A stretch of DNA of 64,000 bases. It comes from Silene latifolia (taxonomy: Eukaryota; Streptophyta; Magnoliopsida; Caryophyllales; Caryophyllaceae). The position numbers and the translations under genes are program-made. This document shows positions 1 to 12,719 of the stretch, piece by piece; positions within the stretch are counted from its first letter, which is position 1, and each line of letters begins with the position of its first letter. The DNA lies in contig NC_133526.1 in the NCBI RefSeq assembly GCF_048544455.1, positions 4,046,001-4,110,000 on the forward strand, given 5' to 3'. The notes under the pieces are model-generated. The model did no database searches. It saw only the letters and a program-made list of their open reading frames with translations, and was not told the DNA's origin.

Positions 1-739
1 CTTCCTTTTTTTTTTTTTTTTTTTTTTTTTTTTCAGTTTTTAATTAATTGATTTTTTGGGTTTTTTTGTTTCTCTCTTGTTTTTCTCCTGGTTGGGTTGA
101 GAAATGAGGAGGGTATATTCGAAATAAGGGGGAAAAGTGTGCGTGATTGAGTAAAATAATGTGCGGTATTTATTCAACCATATTTTTGAGTGAATCTATT
201 TACTTTAATGAAAAACCGTTTTACGGACAAACCAATTAAATTTGCTTACAGCTTATACACTATGCTTCCACTTGAGCAAGATCAAGGACAAAATAGTCAT
301 AATCAAATGCTTAATTCCACCCACTACAGTTAACCTTCTACAGACCATAAAGACCTCATTGCCACCTTTTTTTTGCTGTCACTCGGCCCCACCATACTCT
401 ACCTCAGGGACACAACCGTCATTTCGCTGTTAATTACATTCTGTTGACGGAAATAACATTAAACGACGTCGTCGAACGGGCGAACCGTCGGCTTCTCACG
501 TACCAACTCTATCTCTTACCTCACTTTTCTCACTCTTCTCAGTCCTCTCACACACACACACTCTCTCTCTCTAGTTCCTCGCTCTGCTCTTTCTCTCTCT
601 TCGCCTTCATCATCATCAACAATCTGTACTAGCCGTTGGTTTCGTCGGAGAATTGGATTATTTATTAAATTATTTATTAATTTAATTGAGGTGCAATTTC
701 AGTGATCAAAATTGCGTCGCAGATTTCGCTAATCGCGAG
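1..739 (+). promoter_or_regulatory. 5' flank and leader of the FEI-like kinase gene
   Basis: No coding gene is seen here. It opens with a poly-T run (about 6-33). From about 530 the strand turns strongly CT-rich (CACACA, then CTCTCT runs to about 605), as in many plant 5' leaders. A good donor, GCGAG followed by GTATAA, lies at 739/740, suggesting the first leader exon ends there and is joined to a second leader exon just upstream of the start codon at 2646. The transcription start is inferred; no clear TATA box was assigned. Confidence 0.45.
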
Positions 740-756
740 GTATAACTCATACTCGC

Positions 757-782
757 GTTGTTGTTGTTGTTGTTGTTGTTGT
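757..782. repeat. GTT trinucleotide microsatellite
   Basis: About eight GTT units in a row, just inside the presumed leader intron of the FEI-like gene. Confidence 0.9.
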
Positions 783-1340
783 TTTTGTTGTTTCTGTTGA
801 TTGTTGATCGAATGTGTATGCGTAATTGTACTGGAAATTTAATTCAGTTGAGGTTTTGATTATGTTTTTAAGTTATTGATGCTTAATTTTACTTTAAATT
901 CGTCATGTATTCAGGTTAAGCTTGTATTTTATGAGAATGTTGATGTTAATTGTTAAGCAAATGTGTATTTGTAAGTGTATCGACGATTTAGCTTCGACGA
1001 GGTTTGATTATGCTTGATTTTAATTCAAATTCGTTGTGTTAAGCTTGTATTCTATGAGATTGTTGATGTTTGTTGTTAATCAGATGCGTATTAGTTAGGA
1101 TATCGGTAATTTATGTTCATTGAGTGTGATTATGTTTTCAGCTATGAATATGCTTTATTTTAGCTTAAATTCGTTGTGTTAAACTTGTGTTCCATGTTGT
1201 TAATTGTTAATCGAATGCGTATTTGTAAGTTTACCGCTAATTTAGCTCAGTTGAGGTTTGATTATGTTTTCAGTTATGGATGCTGCTTAATTTTAGTGCA
1301 AATTGGTTTTGTTAAGCTTGTATCTTAGGAGAATGTGTTA

Positions 1341-1554
1341 GGCCCTATTGTTTTCGGCTGAATTGAACTTAATGGAGGTGAGCTGAAGTGAACTTAATTG
1401 AATGGAATTTAGCTAAATTGAATAGAGTTGAAGTAAGACTTAATTTGTGAAGAGATTAGTTGAATTGAACTGAATGAAACTAGTTTGAACCGAACTGAAT
1501 AGCGCTGACCAAAAATGAAGAACTAGCTAAAATTAAGCAAGAAAGAACAGGGCC
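1341..1554. mobile_element. Tourist-like (PIF/Harbinger) MITE
   Basis: The 214-bp element starts GGCCCTATTGTTTT and ends GAAAGAACAGGGCC, whose complement GGCCCTGTTCTTTC matches the start. A TTA lies directly on both sides (1338-1340 and 1555-1557), the three-base target repeat typical of PIF/Harbinger MITEs. The interior is a loose run of TTGAATTGAAC-type motifs and has no coding capacity. It sits in the leader intron of the FEI-like gene. Confidence 0.75.
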
Positions 1555-2645
1555 TTAGTCGTTAGTCAAATGCTTATTTGTATGTTCACTGGTAATTTAT
1601 CTTCCTTGAGGTCTAATTACATTTTCAGTTATGGATGCTTGTAGTGCAAATTCTTTGTGTTAAGCTTGTTGCTTGTATTTCGTGAACATATGTGAAGTTG
1701 AAATAAGAATAGTTGATTTTGTGAGGTTTATGTGAAGTGTTCGGCTACTTTACTGGTAGGAAAGCTTGGAATTTAGGACTTAAATTTTTACGAGAATTTT
1801 AAATCTGTAGAATTGATGTGGAAGGGGTTGGTGAAGTGATTTCCTTAGGTTGAACATGACCGTTTTGAAGATATCGCAAGTGAGGCATTGCCCATGGACT
1901 GTAGTTAGTTAGAATTATATGATTCTATAGTTGTTTGGTTTCTTGTGATGATTAGAAAGGAAATGAAATGAGAGGAAGGAAAGAAGGAAATTGAAATAGG
2001 TTATAAGAATATGTAGCTTGATGACTATGACGAGTTACTCCTGAGTTTGTGGCTAATTTAGTCTAATTGCAGTTGAGCACTTTCTTTCGTGGGATAAGTT
2101 GTATATCAAGTTATCAACATCAAGTTCGCTTAAGGCGGTGATTGCTTAGGGTGTGCCTTTCCCCATTTTATGTAGTACTCGTAGTTTAGTTTTCGCTTCT
2201 TTAGATGTCATAATATAGCTGAAACATCATTTGCTGACAAGTAAGAGGGCTGCAATTTTTTTTGGCGCTTTTACTATTTTTTACTTTTCATACATCACGT
2301 GCATTGTTCCTTTCATCCCATTTTTACATATTTACATTAAATAAATTTTTAATGCTTACCTTTTTATTCCAGTGTTTTCCTTCAACAGTGTTTAAGGTCT
2401 CTGGCCATAATCTACTGTTCACTCTCCAATTACGATAATTCCACATAATTTGTTTTATATGGTTTACAGTTTCAGATTTGATGTGTAGTTATGCCCAATT
2501 GCTGTAATGCTGATCTTTGTTCTGTTTTTTGTGAAGCGGCTAGATATAATTACCCTTAATGACAATATTTCTGGAGAGAAAAGAAGCTAAAAAAGGTTTT
2601 ATCAGATGATAAACTGCCGTTATATTATGCGCTGCTGCCTTTACC

Positions 2646-5600
2646 ATGAAGATTGTTAAGCTGAGATATGGTCACCTTTACAACGTTTTTGCTTTAGTTG
2701 TATGCATTCTGTTCAATGGTAGCGGCGCTCTCAGTCCTGATGGTATGCATTATATTCCTTAGATACTCTCTGTTAAGTCTGTTGATATTTTATTGACATA
2801 ATCTATCAGAAGCGAGATGCTTTGTTTCTTTATGAGCCTTGGCATCTTAAGATGGCATTTATGTTAAGAAAAGTAAATTTCTAGTTTTGACCTGGCCTTA
2901 GTTTTCTCCTCTAACTGCTATCGTGGTGGAAAGCTAGATACATGGCCACTTTTGATCTCAAAAACAAGGGAATTTGTATCTGTAATGTCCGGCATGAAAT
3001 GACTAGTCGGGTGCATAGTAATTTTTTTTTTTCAAATTTACAAGTAAATATGCTGGTTGGACAAGTATAATTGGTGAAATCAAAACTCACCCAAGCAAAC
3101 CCACAGGAGAAGCACGGCAGTCATACCGTGTGACGGTGAGAGGTATCACCTATCAAGTTATCCCCAATGGTGTGAACTGCTATTTTGTTACCCTTGGCGT
3201 GGGAAAATTTCTTCCCTGTCAAGTACTCAATGCATGAATCTGCAGTTTAGTTTATGTGTCGTTCTTTATTTGAGTTGGTGTATATCATGACATTGAATAG
3301 ATGCTATTATCGTGTTGTTGCATGGTGGGCTATCTCACCACGTCATATTTAACATCACCAATAAAAAGCCACATCATATTCCCAATTCAACTGTCATCTC
3401 TTGTTTCATTATCTTCGATGCCATTATCTCAATTGCATAACTTCATGACCTTGTACTTGTAGGCGAGGCGCTTGTGAGTTTAAGAACATCAGTTCTTAGC
3501 TCAGACGGTATTCTTCTAAAATGGAGACCTGAAGATCAAGATCCCTGTAGGTGGAAAGGAGTGACCTGTGATCCGAAATCCAGGAGAGTGATACAATTGT
3601 AAGCGCTAATATACACCTTGTTGCAAATTTTGTAATTACTTGGTTTGGACTTTGGAGCGCCTTGCTCATGTTTTAACATTTTCAGATGCTGAAAAAGGTT
3701 GCTTCTTGTTATTTCACGGTGTAGCGAATACTTTCTTGAGTTATGCAGATATATATCATGTTGGACAGTTTGCAATATTGACTATTATTTTCTGGGGTTC
3801 AAGGAATGATGAATATGGAAAAAGTGGTTAACATTGAAATTTATAAGCATCATTTTCTTGTGAGCCAAGTTTGATAAACACTTTATTTGGGAAGTGAGGT
3901 TGAAACTGCCCATAACTGCACATAGAAGTACAATTCTTTGTTTCTTTTTTTCTGACCTAGAAAAGCATAATTTTCTCAGTTCTGCTTCCAACTCCCGGTA
4001 TTTTGGGATTCTAAAGAGCACTCCTGCAGTCCTGCCTTTCCATGAAGAAACAACTAAGTAGGTTAAATAAATCCTAAAAGTTGTTATTAGAAATAGACAC
4101 TAATGGCATTCATCATTTATTCACGAAGATATTAGTTACGAAGTACTCGTACTATTTAAGTATTTTTTATCTAATGTGTGACAATAAAACCAGACAATTA
4201 CTTTAAAACTGTTCCATCAAATTTCCAGGGCATCACATCTTTTAGTAGATAAAATGTGACCCATCTGGTATTGTGCTAAGCAGCAGTATTAACTGGTTTG
4301 TGATAAGCCGCAAATCGTTCTTATATCCATTTTGCTAGTACATTTTATCTGTTTGTAGGTTTATATAAAACAGCCTTGTGCTTGGTTTAGATGACATTAT
4401 CATCCTATCTTCTTGGAGCTGTTTCTGTATCCTCTATGCTTCTTGTAATTGTCAGTATTGGTCTTAGTTGTGAATCCCTTATTCTAAGCAAGAAGTGTGG
4501 AATTGTATTCAATTATTACTTCGGAGGTTCATGTATCCACTTAATAATACATATTGCATTAATGCTTGTGGGACCATCTTCGTCCTTATTTGCAATAGCA
4601 ATGACTCTTCTATGCTTGTGGCTTTGGTGTGTTTTATATGAGTATATGATCTATTCTACATTTTGTTAGTTTGTCTGATTTATTTTGGTTGAGAGATGAT
4701 TTCTGTTTACTTCTCTACATACAGGGATTTATCACATCACAAGTTGAGTGGACAAATACCGCCTGATATTGGGAAACTTGACCGCTTGCAGCTCTTGTAT
4801 GTATTTATTGTTGACATTCATTAAAATTCAACAACCTTTTAGCCTTTTTTCTAATTCGAGGCTATGTTGCAGAGCGCTTAATGACAATGGTTTTTACGGT
4901 AAAATTCCTTCAGAACTGGGGAACTGTACGCAGCTGCAAGCACTGTAAGTCATAAAGTATTCATATTCTTTTCTTTTGTTTTTGAAGCGACTTTGGTGTT
5001 GGATCTTTAAGCTCGACCAAGCATGAGTTCCACTAACCTTGTTGTGTTATCTCGGTTTCTCAAGGGATTACCTTCGCTACTTTCCATACTACTCACCCCT
5101 CCCAAATGGACCGTTATCTCCATCGGCATAGCCGACAAGGCTGTGATCTAGTCCAAGTGTGGGGGATAACTTGGTAGTTGCTAAAGTGAAGGAGTAGGTT
5201 TTGAGGCGTTTGTGCTGTGTGCTATTTGGTGACACAGTTTGTGGTACAACAGTTGAACAAGACTTTTGTGGCACTTGTCATTAGTCCAGAGTCAAATGAG
5301 ATGGGGATTTCCTTGACAATCTCTTATTTTACCATGAGTGTCTGAGTGGTAAACTTTCAGTAGGATTAGGACTCTCATTAGGTATGCATGAACGATCGAG
5401 AATTTTTTTTAATAAAAAATGGCCATTCTGCATTCGGTTCCCCCTTTTGCAACTTCTCCGAACCTTAGCCTAACTTGTTCATTAACCCTACAGCAGTAGC
5501 CGTAAATTACTAGGCCTTTTTTTGTACTTATTCGTACAAGAGCTGCAGGTTTTTAGAATAGAAGGTTACTGTACTGAATTATTGTATAAAATGTATATTG

Positions 5601-8600
5601 AATGAGACCCGTGGTAGAGATTACAAATTATTTTAATCTGAAGTACATGATTTTTCAGCTCCTTCCTCTACAGTCTTTTATTTTTGACTAATGTTCTAAT
5701 GCTTGCTCAATTTCTTCTCGCATAATTTTAAACTAGAATGGCAATTGCTGTAAGCTGAAAAAGTTCCGCGAAGAAAGAACAAATATAAGGGTTTCGTTTT
5801 CGTGTCTTTTTTTTGTCTTCCTGATTGTAGAATGTAAAGGTCAATTTGGTCTTGACTATGGTTGATAGAAGTTGAACTGTCTAGTTTTGGTAACACCAAA
5901 TAGTGTTCTCTAGTTTGTGAAACTGCACACGTTCTCAGTAAACTGATACTTCTTTCTGCAAGTTCACAGATCCCTGCAACGTAATTTTTTGAGCTACCAG
6001 ATTCCTAACGAGCTTGGAAGTCTTACTGGACTTCAGTACCTGTAAGTCGTTTATCTTGTATCCGGATTGCGTGGTGACTGAATTTTACACAGTGAATCTT
6101 TGGTGCCTTGATCTCTAAATTCTCAGTTTCCTTTATTCATTACTGCTGCTGTCCTACAATGATCGTCTCATTTGACACTGGTTAAACACTAAGGCATCTC
6201 AAATGTGAAACAATGAAAATGAAAAGTCCCCCACCATTCCTTCTTGAATCTTTATTAGGTAATTAAATTCGGACAACCAAAGAAAAGTAGGCGATTATTG
6301 TAGGACAGAGTATCCTGTTCTCCAAATTTTGCTCATAATGGGATATCCACATAAATTGGCAAACAGCATACTAATCTCTAGTATTGGGAGAGTTTTCCGA
6401 ATCATAATAATTGTCCTGCTGCAATGAGGTCATTAAACTAAATTGCAAATGATTAAAATGTATAAGGCACTGGACATTGAGGCGTGTGTCAGAAAGATTT
6501 GAGTCTGTGTTTTCAGTCCTGCAAATGGAAAAAAAAAGCATGTAAATGCCAGTAGTTTGTGCCTCAATTGGGCCTATCTTAAAAGTCGTAATTAAACTTG
6601 TATGCAAATGGAACCTTCAACTCTTGTTACGGACCCTCCACCAAATCTTGTACACTAACACCTTTTGATTGTTATGTTAACTTTGTGTTGAGTTGAGTGG
6701 CATTTATTGGTATATTTTATTCTGGATCCTGCTTTGCTGCTTTGCAGTGATATTTCAAGCAACACACTCAGTGGATCAATTCCTCCTTCACTTGGGCAGC
6801 TAAACAAGCTCATCAGATTGTAAGTATCTCAGCAAACTCAAAAGCAGGTTTGTGTTTGTAAAGGTTCGTCTCAAAAATTTTATTTTCTGGCCCATGAATT
6901 TTGAAGGAATTTGTCTGCAAACTTCTTGGTTGGAGCCATACCTTCAGACGGGATTCTTGGCAGGTTTTCTCAGGACTCGTAAGTATTTATTTGCTTATTC
7001 CTCTACAAAGTCCCTTGGCTTTGGTGATTGTCCTTTTTTTTTTCCAGTACAGGGCTATGCTACTTTCTCCTTGTCAAGGCTTCTGTTTCGTTTTATAATT
7101 TTTTTTCTGTTTTATTTGATGTTTTTCATCCCCCATGAGATATTCTCTCCAACTGCATATTTTCATACACAATTTTGCAAACGAGAGCGTTGATGTCTAT
7201 GTAGGGAGTTTTTTGTTAGAGATTTATGCCAATAGCTTTCGATTTTATAATCTCATTTTCCAATAGTTTGTATCGCTCCTGTGCTGAAGGGTAGAAAATG
7301 GCAAGTATTACAAAATACACAAAGTTTTCGCAAAAAAAGACAAGTGCTTTTAAAATGTTCAATCTCCAAATCCACTTAATTTTGACAGCCGCATTCTCGT
7401 ATACATTGAGGAGATGTTTAATACCCAGATCACCTTAACCTATGGATGACCTACATTGTGCTAACTAACCCAATGGAAACCCTTGTGCTGTTCATTGTGA
7501 CCCCACGAGATCGCGTGTCGTCGTGTTGAGGCAGATAACTTAATCCATAAGGTGCTTATAGAATAGCTTTTAGCTAGGTGAGCACCAAAGAGACAACAGA
7601 AAAGCATTGATTTCCAGTTTTTCACCCAACACGCTTGATTAAAACATCACAATAATAGGACCCTAATTTGCACTTGAAAGAGACACCAAAACGGAGCGCA
7701 AGTACACCAAATGGAGAGAATTAGCTCCGAAACCAAGAAAAATTAGCCAAGCCATTGGGATTTGACACTTTATCTACCAGGACAAGTAGTTTTTGTGAAT
7801 TAATTTAAGGGCTGTCATTGCTTCAAATAAGGAGTATTCCTCATGCTATATGAAAAAAAAGGTATTATCTGCGAAGAGAATATGCGAGATAGTAAGCCGT
7901 TCCTTGGAATTGTTTGTGATGTTGACGCCATCTGAAAAATGATTCCCGCTGCCTTGCTTTAGAAATTACTAAGCGATTTCATATTGAATTATGAAATGGA
8001 AAGAGGATCGCCTTTGTTATACGTTTTCTTGATCCATTTTTGAAATTGGCATGTCCCCCGTTTACAAAAACTTATTATCAGTTGAGCGGTAGATAAAAGC
8101 TGAACACTTTCTCTATTTATCAGGATGCTCCTTAAACGTGAACATTAGAAAACCAGGAAACATGGTCAAAAGCCTTCTAAATATTAATTATGCTCAACAA
8201 AACCTACTGGCTGGACTTTCATAGGGAGTCTATGATACACTCGACAGAGAAAATGACTTACGGAATTGATGACTAGGAACATATGCATAAGGTCTCACAA
8301 AATTACCAACCATCATTTCGAACCTCAATGCTAAACACCTCAGCAACTACAATCGACTGCCCAAAGACTTCATGTGTTTTGGCTTCTTGAGTTCTACATT
8401 TTTTTTTGTATTTTCCCATTCTCTAAATTGGATTCTGAAGTTTTAAATACATTTCTCTATGCTTGGAGGTGCTTATCCTGGACCTGGAGACTATCAATTT
8501 GCCGCCAACATTTATTACCTGTGGCTTATTGCCAAACTTGAGAGTCATAATTTATTTGAAGGATTCTTGCGATGCTTATGAATAATATATTGCATTTGCA

Positions 8601-11600
8601 GCTTTCTAGGAAACAAAGACCTGTGTGGCAAGCAAGTTAATTTAGCTTGCAAGGATGCCGGTGGAAGCAATGGTGCAAGTGATTCAGGTATTTTAACTAT
8701 ATCATCTGCAGCCACAACCTTATCAAAAAACAAAATAAAATAAAATCTACAGCCATTCACCCTAATTTATTTGGGTATGTACATGAAGGTGCATGAATTA
8801 ATGCATTATCAGCATAAATTTTATTTGAATTTTCAACTGTTTGTTTTTTTATCCTTCTGAACATGCATTTATTTCATTTTATGGTACATGGATGAGAACT
8901 CAGATGCAAGGAAGAAATATTCAGGCCGACTTTTTATCAGTGCTTCTGCAACTGTCGGAGCATTACTTCTTGTGGCTTTAATGTGTTTTTGGGGATGTTT
9001 TTTGTATAAGAAGCTTGGAAAAGACGACGCTAAAGGTCTTGCGATGGATGTCAGTGGAGGTGCTTTCTGGCTAACTGACTTGGTTTCTATTATCTATTCA
9101 TGCTAAGAGAACTAGGAGTTTCAAACTAGTAAATTCACATTGAAGTACTTGCTCTTGTTGCTACAGGTGCATCAATTGTTATGTTTCACGGGGACCTTCC
9201 TTATTCTTCGAAAGACATCATTAAAAAACTGGAAAATTTAAATGAGGAGCACGTAATAGGTTGTGGTGGATTTGGAACTGTATACAAGTTGGCCATGGAC
9301 GACGGGAAGGTTTTTGCATTGAAGAGAATAGTTAAGTTAAATGATGGTTTTGATCGCTTCTTTGAAAGGGAGCTTGAAATTTTAGGGAGCATCAAACATC
9401 GACATCTTGTGAATCTACGTGGATACTGCAACTCACCTTTGTCAAAATTGCTAATTTACGATTACTTACCCGGTGGTAGCTTGGATGAAGCACTTCATGG
9501 TAAGATATATTACGCATTATTATCTCTATTTGACATTTAGTGAATAAATTACGTGTATTACTGCACATAGATCACGTGATGATAATCTTTTAGGTTAATT
9601 TAGGTGATGTTGCTGTTTAAATTATGATTAGAGCTTTCATCAACTATTGATAAAATATCTACAGAAAGATCTGAGCTTTTGGACTGGGATGCGCGGCTGA
9701 ATATAATACTAGGAGCAGCAAAAGGCCTGGCCTACCTGCACCATGACTGCTCCCCACGCATTATACACCGTGATATTAAGTCTAGCAACATATTACTCGA
9801 TGCAAACCTGGATGCCCGTGTTTCTGACTTTGGACTGGCCAAATTGTTGGAGGATGAGGAGTCTCACATTACTACAATAGTTGCTGGAACATTTGGCTAT
9901 CTTGCTCCAGGTTTGTTACATGAAATGCTCATCCAGCATATGACTATATGAGGAATTTATGTTTTTTCCATGTCTTGTCATTATAATTTGCCGTTGTCGA
10001 AGACATTTTATCGTGGTCGAACATATTATCAGAAGAACAATAGCAACTACTTCCTCCATCTCTGAATACCTTCCAGAATACGAAAATTATACCCATTTAT
10101 AAGGTAGCTAAACCTCCAAATTAAATTACTTGTTTCAAGGTAATAATTATTTAGTAGTACAAGTGGTATTTGTGTACTAATAGCAACAAAAAAAGGATAA
10201 TTTTGAAATTGTACCTCCAAAATGGTGAAAATTGAGGTATAGAACAACCCTCTGGGCAGATAACTAGATAAGATTTCTGAGACGGAGGGAGCACTGATTT
10301 CTACGGCATGGTGAAATTTGAGTTATAGAACAACCCTTTCTCTGTGGGCAGATAAGGATACATCACAACAAAAACATAAAACGTAACCCTAGTGCCTTAC
10401 ATCTATGGCGAGTGAGGTAAGAAGGGGGTGGATGTGCCTCAAAAACGGATTGGTGCTTTCGAAATGGCCTGTATGAAATCACGATTAAATTTGCATTGAG
10501 CTACTTCACGAAAAAAGAAGTGCCTACTTTGAGTATATATGATTGAAATGAGCTTATCCAAAATGGCAAACTCTGATGGTGCTTCTATAAACATTTTTCA
10601 CTTGTGTTATAAGAGGGAGCTTTTTTTAACGACTTTCGTAGTTGCTTCCCGAACTGTGCCATTTGGCTCTACACTTTCATAGTTGCATCCTCCTTTTCTT
10701 TGCCTGTTTCTTGTCACACTATATTCTTTCTTTCTCTTCCAGTTTTCTCTCTGGAATTTCCAGTAAAAAATATTGTTGTCTGATTATAATCTAGCGACCA
10801 AATAAAAGAAGTATTGAAAGGATGCAAGACAAGAAGAAAACTAGTGCCAGCTTACCTTTTTGAACGTTTTCTTTTATAAGTCACGGACTCTGGTATTTGG
10901 AAGTTTGGAACTTGTTTCCTCACTTTTTTTGAACTTCCATACGTCAGTTATTTTGGATATGCCGACGAGTTCTTTCTTACTATGATGACCTTTTACAAGG
11001 AATTTGGCTGGCAACTAATAACCCTTTGCTTATACCCATTTAAGCTGTAACAGCCGGAGCCCGATGTGCTTAACCCATATTTGCCTCTATTGTGAATAAC
11101 ATGTGTAACCACAAAAAAAAAAATGTGTAACCTGTGTCACTGTATGCTGTATTGCTGGGTAGGGTAAGTGTGTCTCATTCAGCTTATTTTATAACCTGTG
11201 TTTACTTTTAGTAGAATTGGTCATTGAAAGCCTATTTTCTGGGAGTTCGATATAGTCAATTTTCATTTTGTTCTCCAGAGTATATGCAAAGTGGTAGAGC
11301 AACTGAAAGAACTGATGTCTATAGCTTTGGAGTTCTGGTTCTGGAGGTCTTGAGTGGCAAGCGTCCGACAGATGCATCTTTCATTGAGAAGGGTTTGAAC
11401 ATTGTTGGTTGGGTAAGCTTCTCTGATATTATTACGCTACGATTTTTTCCAAAATCATTCATCATTCATGTTTTTCCTCACTTCTCATACTTAAACCTTG
11501 AGAATTGAATTAAAACCAAAGGGCGTGCTAATTTATATTCGACCAATCTAATTTCTTACAATTTATGATGTGATGGGTTAATATATAAACCAGCGACTTA

Positions 11601-11843
11601 GACATTGTTGTTTTTGGGGTGCAGTTGAATTTTCTAGTGACGGAGAATAGACGAAGAGAGATAGCTGATCAACACTGTGAAGGCCTACAGCAGGAAAGCC
11701 TAGACGCCCTACTGTCTGTGGCCATGCAGTGTGTCTCTTCAGCTCCTGAAGAACGACCTACCATGCACAGAGTAGTTCAAATCCTCGAGTCTGAGGTAAT
11801 GACACCATGTCCCAGTGAATTTTACGACTCAAACTCCGATTGA
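2646..11843 (+). CDS. FEI1/FEI2: FEI1/FEI2-type LRR receptor-like kinase
   Basis: Plasma-membrane LRR receptor kinase; Arabidopsis FEI1/FEI2 act in cell-wall synthesis and root cell expansion with the SOS5 and ACC pathways (known for the family). Exons by splice consensus and phase: 2646-2742, 3463-3598, 4725-4796, 4873-4944, 5970-6041, 6748-6819, 6907-6978, 8602-8687, 8904-9059, 9167-9499, 9665-9910, 11279-11412, 11625-11843. They total 1767 nt, giving 588 aa, close to FEI1. Order: signal peptide (about 1-30), N-terminal cap with [16 protein letters not shown], five LRRs, LCGK, a membrane helix about 236-261, then a kinase domain with G310-x-G312 loop, K331 (ALKRI), HRD with D426, and DFG with D444. 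It ends with [17 protein letters not shown]. The RD motif predicts an active kinase. Exon 7 uses a weak acceptor (TTTTGAAG) but is fixed by phase. FEI1 versus FEI2 cannot be settled here. Confidence 0.95.
7780..8300 (-). mobile_element. LINE (L1-type) reverse-transcriptase remnant
   Basis: Read on the minus strand inside intron 7 of the FEI-like gene, the stretch gives KAFDHVSW near 8152-8178 and then ISHILFADN near 7862-7900. These match the KAFDxVxW and FADD motifs of plant L1 reverse transcriptases, in the right order and spacing. The second catalytic Asp of FADD is Asn, and stops and frame changes interrupt the frame throughout. This is an old inactive fragment; its ends are approximate. 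Confidence 0.65.
10050..10291. mobile_element. Stowaway-like MITE
   Basis: About 242 bp in intron 11 of the FEI-like gene. The left end CTTCCTCCATCTCTGAA and the complement of the right end, CTCCCTCCGTCTCAGAA, are near-identical inverted repeats of the CTCCCTCCGTC type. TA precedes the left end and CA follows the right. It has no coding capacity. Confidence 0.7.
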
Positions 11844-12719
11844 ACTACCAGAGAAAGAATGACAGCTTATGCCGTGGCCCCTAGCAAAGATCTTTCAGCT
11901 CCGTATATGTTACTCCTATTTGTTTATTCTTTGAAGATCTTGAAAGGCAATTGGAAGTAGCCCTTCAGTCACAGGTCAATTGTTAAAATGGAAGATCTCT
12001 GGTAGAATTTTGTCATTATTGGCTAAATTGGGATTCGACATTTCCGCTGAGACTTCATTTATGTACTTTAGTTTCGGGTTCTTCTCTTTTTCCTTCTTTT
12101 CTTCTTTGTTCAGCATTGGTTGAAGTGTATATACTTATATTGTACAAATTGAGACTGTGACGCCATGGATGAGCGCCCTGTTAATCATCTTTGTAATATA
12201 GAAATCTTCCGAATAATCGCTTCCCGTTTTGAACCTTGTCATCAGTGTCTCGAAACATGTTCGTCTTGGTTGTTTTTTCCTTTGTGATACATAAAACTTA
12301 TCACAGTTGTGGTCGGACTAGCAAAACAATAAGCCAAACATGCTTTAGAATTTTAGATGTCATTGAGAAAAATAGTAGTCTCTTTTTTCACATTTAACAT
12401 TTGCAGATCAGTAAATCACATACAATCACACATATTACTTCAGATCTCGACAAAAAAAAACTCCCAGTGGTCATGATTCTATACAAAAAAAAACAACCAG
12501 TGATCAGTAAAAATAGTACCGTCTTTTTTCACATATTACTTCTGATCTCGACATAACAGTGCAACGAGCGTAAAAACTCCCAGTGGTCATGATTCTATAC
12601 AACTTCCTTGAATCATGAATGAATTTTGGTTCCTACTGAAAACCGTACAAAAAATTATATTGATAATGTTTTAAGCTATACACATTTTACATAATAGGCA
12701 AAATAAGCGAATAATGTGG
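11844..12719. other. Convergent 3' ends of the FEI-like and SH3P genes
   Basis: Non-coding region between two tail-to-tail genes. The first 350-400 bp is the likely 3' UTR of the FEI-like gene (T-rich, ending near 12230). The part next to 12719 is the likely 3' UTR of the SH3P gene. Between them lies a duplicated segment (see 12430-12602). Confidence 0.5.
12430..12602. repeat. Short direct duplication in the intergenic or 3'-UTR region
   Basis: A segment containing ATATTACTT, GATCTCGACA and CTCCCAGTGGTCATGATT occurs twice in the same orientation, about 12430-12485 and 12533-12602. Part of the flank, AAATAGTA plus a TCTTTTTTCACAT run, is repeated as well. The second copy has a short extra piece in the middle. 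It looks like a local tandem duplication. Confidence 0.75.

Larger units (their letters stand above)
740..2645 (+). other. Probable 5'-leader intron of the FEI-like gene
   Basis: About 1.9 kb without a coding frame between a leader-like CT-rich segment and the first coding exon. It is T-rich, holds several diverged copies of a segment containing GTTAAGCTTGTAT (near 910, 1035, 1310, 1660), a GTT microsatellite at 757-782 and a Tourist-like MITE at 1341-1554. A plausible acceptor is TTTTTTGTGAAG near 2536. The intron call is inference from donor, acceptor and lack of coding potential. Confidence 0.4.

Noticed and set aside
5028-5280. Possible LTR-element fragment in a FEI-like intron (AGTGTGGGGGATAAC)
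   Set aside because: A polypurine-like phrase alone is not enough; no LTR edge or coding similarity was seen.
6852-7193. 113-residue frame in the FEI-like gene
   Set aside because: It overlaps exon 7 in the wrong frame and then runs into T-rich intron; the correct frame continues the LRR.
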